The notes beneath the pieces are model-generated. The model searched no databases. It saw nothing but the letters and a program-made list of their open reading frames with translations, and was not told where the DNA came from. Shown here piece by piece: positions 27,516-35,843 of a DNA stretch of 36,455 nucleotides. Both the position numbers and the translations under genes were made by a program. Numbering within the stretch: the stretch's first letter is position 1; each line of letters opens with the position of its first letter. This stretch comes from Prauserella cavernicola (GTDB taxonomy: Bacteria > Actinomycetota > Actinomycetes > Mycobacteriales > Pseudonocardiaceae). The stretch covers positions 1 to 36,455 of the forward strand of contig NZ_JAENJH010000017.1 of assembly GCF_016595675.1 (NCBI RefSeq). Reading direction: 5' to 3'.

Positions 27516-28826
27516 CTACTGACCGTCACTCGCAATCTTCGAGTCGTCCTCGAACATGAGTTTGCGCGTTTCCTCGGTCTTGCTGCCGTCGGCGTGGGTT
27601 ACCTCGACCGTGTTGACGGTGTATCCCTCGTTCTGGTCGATGTAGATGTGCTTGACCTCGAAGTAGGCGACGTCCGCGTACCGCTCGCGCAGCCCGGCCT
27701 CGCCGCCGGCCGCGAGCTCGCCGGTGGTCATGGCGTACGCGGTGGACGAGTCCTCGGTGACGGTGTCGAGGTAGCTCTGCGAGGCCGCGCCGAGCTCATC
27801 GGCGTCGTAGGGCGGCAGGGTCACGTAGCGCTGCTTCGCCTTCGTCGTCGGGGCAGGCGTGACCGGCGGCTTCCGCAGCTCGGGCGTGGTCGGCTGCGGG
27901 TCGGTGGTCTGGCTGGGCTGCCCCGGCTCGCTCTCGGACGACGTGGCCGACTCGGAGCTGGAGGAGGACCGCAGTCCGGACTGGGTGTCGGTCTCGTTCT
28001 GCTCGTCGGCCGAGCTGGACGACGAGGACGAGGGGTCGCCATCGTCGGAGCTCTCGAGGGAAGAGGCGTCGTCGGTGAAGCTCTCGCTGTCCTCGGCGTA
28101 GCCCTCGTGCGGCAGCAGCGGTGCGACCCCGCCGTGGCGATCGGGCCAGCCCTCGATGGCCTGCCGGTCCGACGGCGGCTGGCCGACGAGCACGGTGCCC
28201 GCCACCAGCAGCGCCACCACCACGCCGCCGGAGGAGATGCTCGCGAACCAGGCGGCCTTACGCCAGCTCCTCGGCGGAGTCACCGACGCGGGAACGGAGC
28301 CGAGGTCGAACTTGCCGAGGCCGTCGGGCGGCGGGGCCAGGTACACGCGGGCCTCGTCGTCGGCACGTCGCGCGGGCCGCTCGCACGTGGTGAGTGTGAC
28401 CTTCTTCCTGCGGCTCGTGGGTTCGCCATCCACGTCGTCCGTGTCGTCCACGTCGCCCTGAGCCTCGGCGGCGTCGGGCATGTCGGGCACGTCTGGCCCA
28501 TCGAGGATCGCGGCGAGTGAGTCGGTCAGCTCCTCCGGCGCGGCCGGGGACGGAGCGGGGATCGGCAGCTCACCGCGCGAGGCTGCGAAGTCCACCGCGG
28601 GGCCCGCGGTGGCCACGGGGAGCGAGCCGCTGAACGGCGCTTCGGGCAGCACACCCGCCATCGCCGTCCTGAGGGAGCCCTCGTGCCTGCGATGGTGGCG
28701 AGGGGAAACCGGTACGGAAGGTGTCCAGGTGCCTGCACCCGGCGCATGCCTGCGCCTGCTCTGGGTCGAGGTCGGTCGGTCGTCGTCCGGAACGTGGCGC
28801 TGGGGGAAGTCGGCCCTGCCGTTCAT
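27516..28826 (-). CDS. Single-pass membrane protein with Ser-rich stalk, unknown
   Basis: No family recognised (436 aa). The long cytoplasmic part (1-188) is Pro/Asp-rich with a basic patch SRRKK (138-142). One membrane helix spans about 191-215. Outside there is a Ser/Glu/Asp-rich stalk (about 240-320), then Pro/Thr-rich sequence, then a C-terminal domain of about 95 residues (from YDADELGAASQSYLDTV), with strands such as YFEVKHIYIDQNEGY and VNTVEVTHADG. The architecture parallels the 26435 protein, so the two may be distant relatives or partners. The ATG at 28826 has GAAGGG upstream. The 262 bp between the two genes hold only a small palindrome (27358-27373). Confidence 0.75.
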   Translation of the reverse strand: MNGRADFPQRHVPDDDRPTSTQSRRRHAPGAGTWTPSVPVSPRHHRRHEGSLRTAMAGVLPEAPFSGSLPVATAGPAVDFAASRGELPIPAPSPAAPEELTDSLAAILDGPDVPDMPDAAEAQGDVDDTDDVDGEPTSRRKKVTLTTCERPARRADDEARVYLAPPPDGLGKFDLGSVPASVTPPRSWRKAAWFASISSGGVVVALLVAGTVLVGQPPSDRQAIEGWPDRHGGVAPLLPHEGYAEDSESFTDDASSLESSDDGDPSSSSSSSADEQNETDTQSGLRSSSSSESATSSESEPGQPSQTTDPQPTTPELRKPPVTPAPTTKAKQRYVTLPPYDADELGAASQSYLDTVTEDSSTAYAMTTGELAAGGEAGLRERYADVAYFEVKHIYIDQNEGYTVNTVEVTHADGSKTEETRKLMFEDDSKIASDGQ

Positions 28827-29079
28827 GTCAGCTGGACCCTTCGGCGTACGGTCTCTGACGCCGTCCGCGCCCCGGTTCGACCGATCGGAGCAGTGAGAGC
28901 ATGAGCATCTGCACGGCACGCTGCACGTGCGAAGCGCCCAGAGGCGCACAGAACGCTCGCGAGAACTCCCACCCGACCCACATTAGGAGCCATTGGCCCC
29001 CAGCGGCGTACCGGGGCACGATCCAGCCCCGGATATCACCCCTCTGGGCGCACCCACCCGGCGAGCTCTACGTGTGGTA

Positions 29080-29394
29080 CTACCCGCCGCTGCGGTATTT
29101 CGCCTGTGTCGACTGCAGTGCCTTGACCGCGGTTCCGCCACTGCCCACCGCGAGGATGATCGCGATGACGTCGAGAGCGGCCCCGCCACTGGTGAACAGC
29201 AGTGCGAGCAGTGAGACCGCAGTGGTCGCGCCCGCGACGCCCCACCTCGACCGCACGTACTGGGCGACCGGCGCGCCACCGGCTCGCTTGCTCGCCGCGC
29301 TGTTCAGCATGGCGAGGTAACCGGCGTGGCCCAAGGCCGCGAGCACACTCGCCAGTGCGATCACGAAGGCGATCAGGTGAATGATCGTGTCCAT
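29080..29394 (-). CDS. Small membrane protein, unknown
   Basis: A 104-aa protein with three hydrophobic segments (about 3-31, 52-68 and 72-90) and a basic end. No motif was recognised. The ATG at 29394 has only a weak TGGA ribosome site. It lies in the same direction as, and 64 bp downstream of, the chorismate mutase gene. The 253 bp between this gene's stop and the start of the 27516-28826 gene show nothing clear beyond possible promoter sequence. Confidence 0.65.
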   Translation of the reverse strand: MDTIIHLIAFVIALASVLAALGHAGYLAMLNSAASKRAGGAPVAQYVRSRWGVAGATTAVSLLALLFTSGGAALDVIAIILAVGSGGTAVKALQSTQAKYRSGG

Positions 29395-29458
29395 GTGTCC
29401 AGTGTGCCCGAGTCCTGGAGTGCCCCGGCTCGGGGAACACCCTGAATTTTGCTCGAGC

Positions 29459-29737
29459 TCAGCGACCGAGCCTGCCGCGGCCGAGGTTCAGCAACGCCAT
29501 GGCGAGCTGACGGCCTTCGGGACCGAGTTCGCGGTAGCGCGCGAGCACGTCCATCTCGCGGTTGTAGACGATGCGCGGGCCGCCCGCGGCCATCCTCGCC
29601 GCGCCGATGGTCTTCGACACGTCGGCCCTGCGCTTGACGAGCCTCAGGATCTCGGCATCCAGCCAGTCGATCTCCTTGCGGAGGTCGTCGATGTTCTCTG
29701 CCGTGGTGTCGTCGGCGTCGTGAGTCTGCGCGCTCAT
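29459..29737 (-). CDS. Chorismate mutase, AroQ-delta type
   Basis: Chorismate to prephenate, the branch point to Phe and Tyr (92 aa). The all-helical AroQ fold is clear: [22 protein letters not shown] (16-37), then [15 protein letters not shown] (58-65) and a C-terminal GRGRLGR. It closely matches the intracellular mycobacterial enzyme Rv0948c, which is weak alone and is activated by binding DAHP synthase through its C-terminal end; the same is inferred here. The ATG at 29737 has GGAGG 6 nt upstream. Location next to pcrA matches mycobacteria. Confidence 0.95.
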   Translation of the reverse strand: MSAQTHDADDTTAENIDDLRKEIDWLDAEILRLVKRRADVSKTIGAARMAAGGPRIVYNREMDVLARYRELGPEGRQLAMALLNLGRGRLGR

Positions 29738-29785
29738 GTGAACCTCCGGTCGTGTCCGGATCCGCATCGGGCCCCGAGCAGACGA

Positions 29786-29814
29786 AAGCCCCGGGTCCGA
29801 GGACTCCGGGGCTT
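29786..29814. terminator. Hairpin between chorismate mutase and pcrA
   Basis: AAGCCCCGG (29786-29794) pairs with CCGGGGCTT (29806-29814), and an inner GTCC/GGAC helix extends the stem. It lies in a divergent intergenic region, so it belongs to a 5' leader rather than to a gene end. It could attenuate the chorismate mutase transcript. Confidence 0.55.
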
Positions 29815-29844
29815 GCTGTGATGGCTGGTTGGCACTACGCGATC

Positions 29845-29869
29845 ACGGGAGCCGGAGTCCGGGTCCCGT
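29845..29869. repeat. Second hairpin in the pcrA upstream region
   Basis: ACGGGA/TCCCGT (outer, 6 bp) and CCGG/CCGG (inner) are symmetric around AGT, with one G-G mismatch between the helices. It lies 85 bp before the pcrA start. Role unknown. Confidence 0.4.
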
Positions 29870-29954
29870 AGAAAAATCGATGCGCGTAGCACTGCACGGG
29901 CCGAGTATGGCACATCGCTGGTTCGTCAGAGGTCCCAGGTAGCGTTGAATCACA

Positions 29955-32372
29955 ATGAACACCCTCTTCGATCTCCCCTCGGAACCGGGCAAACACGCGG
30001 ATCTGCTCGACGATCTGAACCCGGCACAGCGCGCTGCCGTGGAGCACAGCGGACCGCCGCTTCTGGTCGTCGCGGGCGCGGGCTCGGGCAAGACACGGGT
30101 GCTGACCCGGCGCATCGCGTACCTGCTCGGCGCGCGGAACGTGCACCCCGGCCAGATCATGGCCATCACCTTCACCAACAAGGCCGCGGCCGAGATGCGC
30201 GAGCGGGTCAGCGAGCTGGTGGGGCGCCGGGGCAACGCGATGTGGGTGTCGACGTTCCACTCGATGTGCGTGCGGCTGCTGCGGCGCGAGGCGAAGACAC
30301 TCGAGATGTCGTCGAACTTCTCGATCTACGACGCCGACGACAGCAGGCGGCTGATCACGCTTGTCGCGCGCGATCTCGACCTCGACCCCAAGCGCTACCC
30401 GGCGCGGGCGCTGGGCGGGCACATCTCGAACCTGAAGAACGAGCTGCTCGACGCCGAGACGGCGGCTGCGAAGGCCGCGAACGACTACGAGCGCAGGGCA
30501 GCCGAGGTCTACGGGGAGTACCAGCGCAGGCTGGCGCAGGCCAACGCGATGGACTTCGACGACCTGATCATGCGCACGGTGGAGCTGTTCCAGGCGTTCC
30601 CCGACGTCGCGGAGCACTACCGCCGCCGGTTCCGGCACGTGCTGGTCGACGAGTACCAGGACACCAACCACGCGCAGTACACGCTGGTGCGGGAGCTCGT
30701 CGGCACGGAGCGGACCGAATCGGGTGTCGAGCCGTCCGAGCTGTGCGTCGTCGGCGACGCGGACCAGTCGATCTACGCGTTCCGCGGCGCGACCATCCGC
30801 AACATCGAGGAGTTCGAGCGGGACTTCCCCGCGGCCCGAACGATCCTGCTGGAGCAGAACTACCGGTCGACGCAGACGATCCTGTCGGCGGCCAACTCGG
30901 TCATCGCGCGCAACCCGAACCGGCGGGACAAGCGGCTGTGGACCTCGTCGGGCGACGGCGAGAAGATCGTCGGCTACGTCGCCGACAACGAGCACGACGA
31001 GGCGGCGTTCGTCGCGAGCGAGATCGACGCGCTCGCCGACCAGGGCGAGGTGAAGTACTCCGACGTCGCGGTCTTCTACCGGACCAACAATCAGTCGCGG
31101 GTCTTCGAGGAGATCTTCATCAGGCTCGGCCTGCCGTACCGCGTGGTCGGCGGCGTCCGCTTCTACGAGCGGCGTGAGGTCAGGGACGCGCTGGCGTACC
31201 TGCGAGTGCTGGCAAACCCCGAAGACACCGTGAGCCTGCGGCGGGTGCTGAACGTGCCCAAGCGCGGCATCGGCGACAGGGCGGAGGCCGTCGTGGCCAC
31301 CCACGCCGAGCGGGAGCGCATCTCGTTCGCGGCGGCGCTGCGCGAGGCCGTGGCAGGCAACGTGCCGTTGCTGAACCCCCGTTCGCAGCGGTCCATCGCG
31401 TCCTTCGTGCAGTTGCTGGACGGGCTGTACGAGCTGGTCGAGTCCGGGGTCGAGGTGGCCGACGTGCTGGAGGCGGTGCTGGAGCGCACCGGCTACCGCT
31501 CCGAGCTCGAGGAGTCCGAGGATCCGCAGGACGCCTCCCGGCTGGAGAACCTGGACGAGCTCGTCACGGTCGCGCGTGAGTTCACGGAGTTCGCCGACAC
31601 CGTGCTCGAGGAGCAGGCGGAGGCCGAGCAGGACGTCGACGACGCCGTGGGCGTGCCGGAGCCCGGTTCGTTGCCCGCGTTCCTGGAGCGGGTGTCGCTG
31701 GTCGCCGACGCCGACTCGATCCCCTCGCCCGACGGCGAGGACGGTGAGGACGGTGAGGAGGACGCCGGGGTGGTCACGCTGATGACGGTGCACACCGCGA
31801 AGGGACTCGAGTACCCGGTCGTCTTCGGCACCGGCTGGGAGGACGGCGTCTTCCCTCACATGAGGGCGCTCGGCGAACCCGCTGAGCTGGCCGAGGAGCG
31901 CAGGCTGGCCTACGTGGCCATCACCCGCGCCCGGCAGCGTCTCTACGTCTCTCGCGCCCTGGTCCGGTCGGCGTGGGGGCAGCCGATGACCAACCCGGCC
32001 TCGCGGTTCTTGGACGAGATCCCCGCCGAGCTGCTCGACTGGCGGCGGCTGGCGCCGTCGAACGGTTCCGGCTCCGGCGGTGGTTCGCCGAGGGCCGCCA
32101 CGACGTGGGGCCGCAGGTCGGGCTTCGGCGACGACTCGGCTCAGGCCGGGATCGCGGCCAGGGGTATGCGCAGCACGTCGTTCAAGGGCTGGAAGGACAC
32201 GGTCGCACTGAACCTGGACGTCGGCGATCGCGTGAGCCACGACAAGTACGGCCTCGGTACGGTCGTGTCCACCGACGGATCGGGTCCCCGGGCCACGGCG
32301 ACCATCGATTTCGGCGCGTCGGGCAAGGTGCGGTTGATGCTCATCGGCAGCGTGCCGATGGTGAAGCTCTAG
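29955..32372 (+). CDS. pcrA: ATP-dependent DNA helicase PcrA/UvrD1
   Basis: A superfamily 1A 3'-5' helicase (805 aa) for nucleotide-excision repair and replication/transcription conflicts. The motifs are in order: Walker A AGAGSGKT (40-47), ITFTNKAA, motif II VDEYQD, motif III GDADQSIYAFRGA, QNYRS, then motif V VHTAKGLEYPVVF and motif VI AYVAITRARQRLYV. An acidic insert (DGEDGEDGEED) precedes motif V. The C-terminal 60 residues (GDRVSHDKYGLGTVV to the end) form the Tudor-like domain that contacts RNA polymerase in PcrA. It is orthologous to mycobacterial UvrD1. The ATG start has no strong ribosome site. A UUCG-type terminator follows. Confidence 0.97.
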   Translation: MNTLFDLPSEPGKHADLLDDLNPAQRAAVEHSGPPLLVVAGAGSGKTRVLTRRIAYLLGARNVHPGQIMAITFTNKAAAEMRERVSELVGRRGNAMWVSTFHSMCVRLLRREAKTLEMSSNFSIYDADDSRRLITLVARDLDLDPKRYPARALGGHISNLKNELLDAETAAAKAANDYERRAAEVYGEYQRRLAQANAMDFDDLIMRTVELFQAFPDVAEHYRRRFRHVLVDEYQDTNHAQYTLVRELVGTERTESGVEPSELCVVGDADQSIYAFRGATIRNIEEFERDFPAARTILLEQNYRSTQTILSAANSVIARNPNRRDKRLWTSSGDGEKIVGYVADNEHDEAAFVASEIDALADQGEVKYSDVAVFYRTNNQSRVFEEIFIRLGLPYRVVGGVRFYERREVRDALAYLRVLANPEDTVSLRRVLNVPKRGIGDRAEAVVATHAERERISFAAALREAVAGNVPLLNPRSQRSIASFVQLLDGLYELVESGVEVADVLEAVLERTGYRSELEESEDPQDASRLENLDELVTVAREFTEFADTVLEEQAEAEQDVDDAVGVPEPGSLPAFLERVSLVADADSIPSPDGEDGEDGEEDAGVVTLMTVHTAKGLEYPVVFGTGWEDGVFPHMRALGEPAELAEERRLAYVAITRARQRLYVSRALVRSAWGQPMTNPASRFLDEIPAELLDWRRLAPSNGSGSGGGSPRAATTWGRRSGFGDDSAQAGIAARGMRSTSFKGWKDTVALNLDVGDRVSHDKYGLGTVVSTDGSGPRATATIDFGASGKVRLMLIGSVPMVKL

Positions 32373-32380
32373 GTACTTCT

Positions 32381-32409
32381 TTCGGGTGAGCCGCTTCGGC
32401 GGCCCCGAA
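32381..32409 (+). terminator. Terminator after pcrA with UUCG tetraloop
   Basis: The outer TTCGGG/CCCGAA stem and inner GCCGC-TTCG-GCGGC hairpin are separated by a 3-nt bulge. It starts 9 nt after the pcrA stop. It ends 29 nt before the LexA box, isolating the next gene from pcrA read-through. Confidence 0.75.
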
Positions 32410-32438
32410 ACTGTCGTACCTCCACGCTAACCTTCTGT

Positions 32439-32454
32439 TCGAACACAAGTTCGA
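32439..32454. promoter_or_regulatory. LexA-binding SOS box
   Basis: TCGAAC-ACAA-GTTCGA is a perfect match to the actinobacterial LexA consensus TCGAAC-N4-GTTCGA, and one more T/A pair extends each side. A -10-like TAACCT (32428-32433) lies directly upstream, so bound LexA would block the start of transcription. It is 18 bp before the 32472 start codon. Confidence 0.9.
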
Positions 32455-32471
32455 AGGACGGGGCGACTGAG

Positions 32472-32774
32472 GTGGCCCCGGAACTGGGGGTAGCCGGTGT
32501 GGAGCGATGGTTTCAGGCGATCGGCGAGGGCGTTGCTCACTCGCTCGACGAGCTGCTCGATCGCGCTCTGGCGGAGGGTGGGCCGCTGGCGCCGGATGTC
32601 GGCAGGCTCGTCTCGGCCTGGAAGCTCCTGTTGCGGCTGCACGGCCGCACCGGGCGCGGAGGCTGCCGGGAGTGCGGGCGGGCGCAGGGGAGGCGCCTGT
32701 GCGCGGTGTGGCAGGTCGCCGTGGGGTACTTCCTCCGGCGGCTGCCGGAGGCTGAGCGGTCGAGAAGGGGCTGA
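32472..32774 (+). CDS. Small Cys-containing protein, probably SOS-induced, unknown
   Basis: A 100-aa soluble protein, family not recognised. The first 60 residues are helical (WFQAIGEGVAHSLDELLDRAL and VSAWKLLLRLHGRTGRG). Then comes a possible metal site: C65, C68 and C77 (CRECGRAQGRRLC), perhaps with H57, followed by an aromatic helix WQVAVGYFLRRL. The GTG at 32472 follows GACGGGG; a GTG at 32499 is an alternative. A near-perfect LexA box covers its promoter and a terminator shields it from pcrA, so it should be induced by DNA damage as a separate unit. A repair-related role is inferred from regulation only. The stop is 7 bp from the convergent M23 gene. Confidence 0.78.
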   Translation: MAPELGVAGVERWFQAIGEGVAHSLDELLDRALAEGGPLAPDVGRLVSAWKLLLRLHGRTGRGGCRECGRAQGRRLCAVWQVAVGYFLRRLPEAERSRRG

Positions 32775-32781
32775 GGCCCGA

Positions 32782-33606
32782 TCAGACCGAGACGCCGCGC
32801 TCCGCGAGCCACGGACGCGGGTCGACCTTCTGGCCGTCGGCGGTCCACACCTCGAAATGAAGGTGGGGGCCGGTCGACTGACCGCGGTTGCCGATCTCGG
32901 CGATCTGCTCGCCGGCCTTCACCCGCTGGCCCACGCTGACGTAGTAGTCATTCACGTGGCCGTAGACGTGGATCGTGCCGTCGTCCATCTGGACGCGGAC
33001 CCACATGCCGAAGCCGCTGGCCGAGCCGGCCTCGATCACGGTGCCGTCGGCGGCCGAGACGATCGGGGTGCCGATGCTGTTGGCAATGTCGATGCCGTAG
33101 TGGGTCGTTCCCCACCGGGCGCCGAAGCCGGAGGTGAAGCTGCCTTCGGCGGGAAGAACGGTCTTGGGGCGGGCGGCCTCTTCGGCGGCCCTGCGAGCGG
33201 CCTCGGCCTCTGCCGCGAGGCGGGCGTCGGTCACCTCGGTGCTCTCGGTGAGGCGCTGCACCTCGGCCGAGGCGTCGGTCGTGCGGGTCACCTGGAGAAG
33301 CTCGGGGGCGCCTGCCGGGGCGCTGCCGCCCATTCCGAACGAGGCGCTCGCGTCACGAGCGTTCGCCAGCGGCGTCACGTCGGTGTGCGAGTCAGTGCTG
33401 GAGCCCGTGGCGGCCTGGAGAGTCTGTCCAGCCGCGGCGGCGGCGAACGCGCCGGCGGCGACAGCCGCGACCACAACGCGGCCACGCAGGGCCGAGGAGG
33501 GCGCGGGGAGCCTATGGGAACCCCGGACACGAACGACGGCACCGTCCAGTGCGTCTTCGATCGCCGGGGAAGGAGCTTGGCCGCCGGGGGAGCGGTGTCG
33601 AGCCAA
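32782..33606 (-). CDS. M23-family peptidoglycan endopeptidase
   Basis: A membrane-anchored or secreted LytM-type zinc peptidase (274 aa) that cuts peptide bonds in peptidoglycan. A hydrophobic segment at 43-60 acts as signal or anchor, followed by a linker and a short coiled-coil-like stretch (AEVQRLTESTEV to AAEEAARP, 114-147). The M23 domain spans 150-274. Zinc ligands H169 and D173 (HYGID) and H250 (HLH), plus catalytic H217 and H248, are all present, so it should be active. It is positioned as mycobacterial Rv0950c between uvrD1 and sucC. A TTG start at 33606 is chosen because GGAAGG sits 7 nt upstream; a longer open frame to 33810 has no such support. Confidence 0.9.
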   Translation of the reverse strand: MARHRSPGGQAPSPAIEDALDGAVVRVRGSHRLPAPSSALRGRVVVAAVAAGAFAAAAAGQTLQAATGSSTDSHTDVTPLANARDASASFGMGGSAPAGAPELLQVTRTTDASAEVQRLTESTEVTDARLAAEAEAARRAAEEAARPKTVLPAEGSFTSGFGARWGTTHYGIDIANSIGTPIVSAADGTVIEAGSASGFGMWVRVQMDDGTIHVYGHVNDYYVSVGQRVKAGEQIAEIGNRGQSTGPHLHFEVWTADGQKVDPRPWLAERGVSV

Positions 33607-34065
33607 GACAGAGCCTTCCGTTACTCGGGGAGCCAGATCTCTGGACGCCGGGCGGGGGATCCCGGTGAGTGGTAATCGGGGGTAACCACTCTGTGGCGTG
33701 CCGGCCTCGGGGGGAGACCTGCCCACCAGTCCGCTCGTGACCTGACCGTAATGGGGACTGCGGGACAGTAACGAAGGGGCGCGGGCGGGAGCAAGATGCA
33801 GCCCTCGCATGGGCCGAACGAGGCAGGGTCTCGGAGGGGCGCGCGACGGAATGACACAAGGTCGGAAGGGGGTTGCTCCATTCGGTGTGACTTGCGTTAC
33901 ATAAGCGCAACCGTGCGACTAAACAACGGAAGTTCGGGGAACAAGGTCAAGTTATTTCGGTCCGGAGGACCGTTGCTAGCGTCGGCACGGACCCGGTCCA
34001 CTTGACCTACCCACGCGAGCCGTGAGCGTTCGTGCGCCACGTTGCTAGTCACCCGAGGTGAGCTG
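33607..34065. other. Divergent intergenic region with palindromes
   Basis: 459 bases between the M23 gene and the 34066 leader. On the M23 side a 7-bp hairpin (GAGTGGT/ACCACTC, 33667-33691) lies in the 5' leader. A near-palindrome at 33892-33910 (TTGCGTTA-CA-TAAGCGCAA) is a likely operator. On the other side there is a 6-bp hairpin (33958-33972), and TAGCGT (33977-33982) may be a -10 for the 34066-35843 genes; AAGGTCAAG (33943-33951) and CTTGACCT (34001-34008) are inverted around it. No c-di-AMP riboswitch signature was found. Confidence 0.5.
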
Positions 34066-34116
34066 ATGACTCGTCCCGTCCGCCCGCTACCTGAGCCGCC
34101 GGACGCGCGCCGTTGA
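34066..34116 (+). CDS. 16-codon leader ORF coupled to the membrane protein gene
   Basis: ATG followed by 15 codons and TGA gives the peptide MTRPVRPLPEPPDARR. A strong GAGGTGA ribosome site lies 5 nt upstream. Its TGA overlaps the TTG start of the next gene as TTGA, the classic layout for coupled translation; the downstream gene has no ribosome site of its own. The peptide is Pro/Arg-rich, which could slow ribosomes. It could alternatively mean that the true N-terminus lies elsewhere. Confidence 0.55.
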   Translation: MTRPVRPLPEPPDARR

Positions 34117-35843
34117 GCTCGCGCGTCCTCCCCGGAACGGATAGGCGGCCCGCGATCCTGCTGGCGGCGCTGGGCGCTGCAGCGCTGGCGGCGGTACTCC
34201 TGGCAGCGGGCGCGGTGGTCCCGGTCGTCGACGGTGCGGAGCCAGGGTTCGCCAGCGCTCCACTGCTGATCGTGCTGGCGTTGCTGCCGCTAGTCCTCGC
34301 CGGGGCGTTCATGATGCGGGGCAGGTCGTCCGTAGCGGCGGGCGTCCTCGTCGCCGCGGCCGCACTCGCGCCGGGACGTGCGGTGCTTGACCTGCAGTTC
34401 CTGGTCGACGCCTCGGTGGCGGTGCGCCCCGAGCTCTACCTCGCCACTGATCTGTTGTCGCACCCGGCGACCACCGGGTTGTGGCTGCTGCTGGCCGGGC
34501 ATGTGCTGACCGCGGTGGCCGGAGTTGTCGCGTTCCGCGTCACCCGGGCTGCCGGAGAGCAGGACGGCAGCGATGACGACGCGGTCCGCTGGCGGCAGCG
34601 CTGGCTGTTGGTGGTCGTCGTCGCGGCCGTGGTGGCGGGCATCGGGCTGCTGATGGCGCCGTTCGGCTCCACCGACGTCTATCTCCTCGCGCGCAATGCC
34701 TTCGAGGGCCCCGCGGTCGCGCTCGCCGGTTCCCTGTTGATCGCGTGCGCGTTGCCGTTGCTCGCGGCACTGGCCGTGACCTCGGGCAACGGCGGCTTCG
34801 CCAGGGGCGGGCTCATCGGTCTGGCGGCCGCGGTCTTCGTGCTCGCCGTTCCCGGTCTGGTGGCCGGGCTGGCCGTCGGCGCCGCCAGTCTGGGCGCGGG
34901 GCCGATCGTGGCGCTCGTGGGTGCCGCCGTGCTGCTCGCCGTGGCGGGTACTCGCCCCGACTCGGGCGAGGACACCGACGAGGGTCCGGACGCGGCCGGT
35001 GAGGCATCGGTGCCGGGCCGCGGCATGCTGTTCGCGGCAACTGGTGGGCTCGCCGTGCTCACCGCCGTCACCGCGGGCCTCGGCGCCACCACGGCGCAGC
35101 TCAGCAACACGGGCGCGTTCCCCGTGCCCGAGAGCCCCGCTCGCTGGGTTCTGCTGGTCGCGGGACTGCTCGTGGGCGTGCTGGGGCTGGCGATGTTCGT
35201 GCCGGCGGTGGCCTCATTGCTCCGGCCCGTGCTGTCCGTGGCCTGGGCGGGCGTGCTGATCGCGGGTACCGCGGTACTCGACACCGCGATCACCGCCACC
35301 GGAATTCCGGGCGCGCTCGAGACGGGGCCCGGGGTGCTGTGGACGTGGCTGGCGATGTTCGGCGCCGCGGTCACCGCGTGCTGCTCGATGGTCGCCGGAG
35401 TCGTGGAGCGCGAGGACGACGAGACCTTCGGCGGCGACGGGGGCGACTCGGAACTGGCCGGGATGAACATGCTGACCCCGCTCGCCGCCGCGGCAGTGCT
35501 CGCTGTCGCTGCCTTCGGCACTCCCGTGATCGTCGCGCCCGACTACGCGGCCGCGGGTCTGTGGTCGGACTTCGGTACGCCGTCCTGGGGTCTGCTCGCC
35601 GGCGCGCTGACGGTGCTTGGTGCTGTAGCGCTGGCACCGCGCAGCAGGCCCGTGCCTGCCGCCGCGTTGCTGGGCGGAGCCGCCTGTCTGCTCGGAGTGC
35701 ACGCCGCGACGCTGCCGTTGAGCAGCGGTGACATCGACGGCGCCGGTGCGGGAATCGGTGTGTGGTTCGCGCTCGCCGGGATCGTCGCGCTGGTGATCGC
35801 CGCCGGTATCGCGTTGTCGGGCCGGTCTCGCGAGACCGCGTGA
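34113..35843 (+). CDS. Polytopic membrane protein, unknown
   Basis: A 576-aa Ala/Val/Leu-rich protein with about 14 hydrophobic helices and two acidic cytoplasmic-type loops (GEQDGSDDDA near 149-158; EREDDETFGGDGGDSE near 432-447). No transporter motif was recognised. The TTG start overlaps the stop of the 16-codon leader, and no closer ribosome site is visible. The 3' end overlaps the next gene's GTG (GTGA), so the two are translated together. It is located just upstream of sucCD. Confidence 0.75.
   Translation: MSSRVLPGTDRRPAILLAALGAAALAAVLLAAGAVVPVVDGAEPGFASAPLLIVLALLPLVLAGAFMMRGRSSVAAGVLVAAAALAPGRAVLDLQFLVDASVAVRPELYLATDLLSHPATTGLWLLLAGHVLTAVAGVVAFRVTRAAGEQDGSDDDAVRWRQRWLLVVVVAAVVAGIGLLMAPFGSTDVYLLARNAFEGPAVALAGSLLIACALPLLAALAVTSGNGGFARGGLIGLAAAVFVLAVPGLVAGLAVGAASLGAGPIVALVGAAVLLAVAGTRPDSGEDTDEGPDAAGEASVPGRGMLFAATGGLAVLTAVTAGLGATTAQLSNTGAFPVPESPARWVLLVAGLLVGVLGLAMFVPAVASLLRPVLSVAWAGVLIAGTAVLDTAITATGIPGALETGPGVLWTWLAMFGAAVTACCSMVAGVVEREDDETFGGDGGDSELAGMNMLTPLAAAAVLAVAAFGTPVIVAPDYAAAGLWSDFGTPSWGLLAGALTVLGAVALAPRSRPVPAAALLGGAACLLGVHAATLPLSSGDIDGAGAGIGVWFALAGIVALVIAAGIALSGRSRETA

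Noticed and set aside
28901-29320. 139-codon plus-strand frame in the gap after the 27516-28826 gene
   Set aside because: No ribosome site, mixed composition, and it runs antisense through the 29080-29394 gene.
33607-33960. c-di-AMP (ydaO-type) riboswitch upstream of the M23 peptidase
   Set aside because: Such riboswitches often precede wall hydrolases in actinobacteria, but the expected conserved GGGGAACC- and GGGGTGAA-type blocks are absent on the correct strand.
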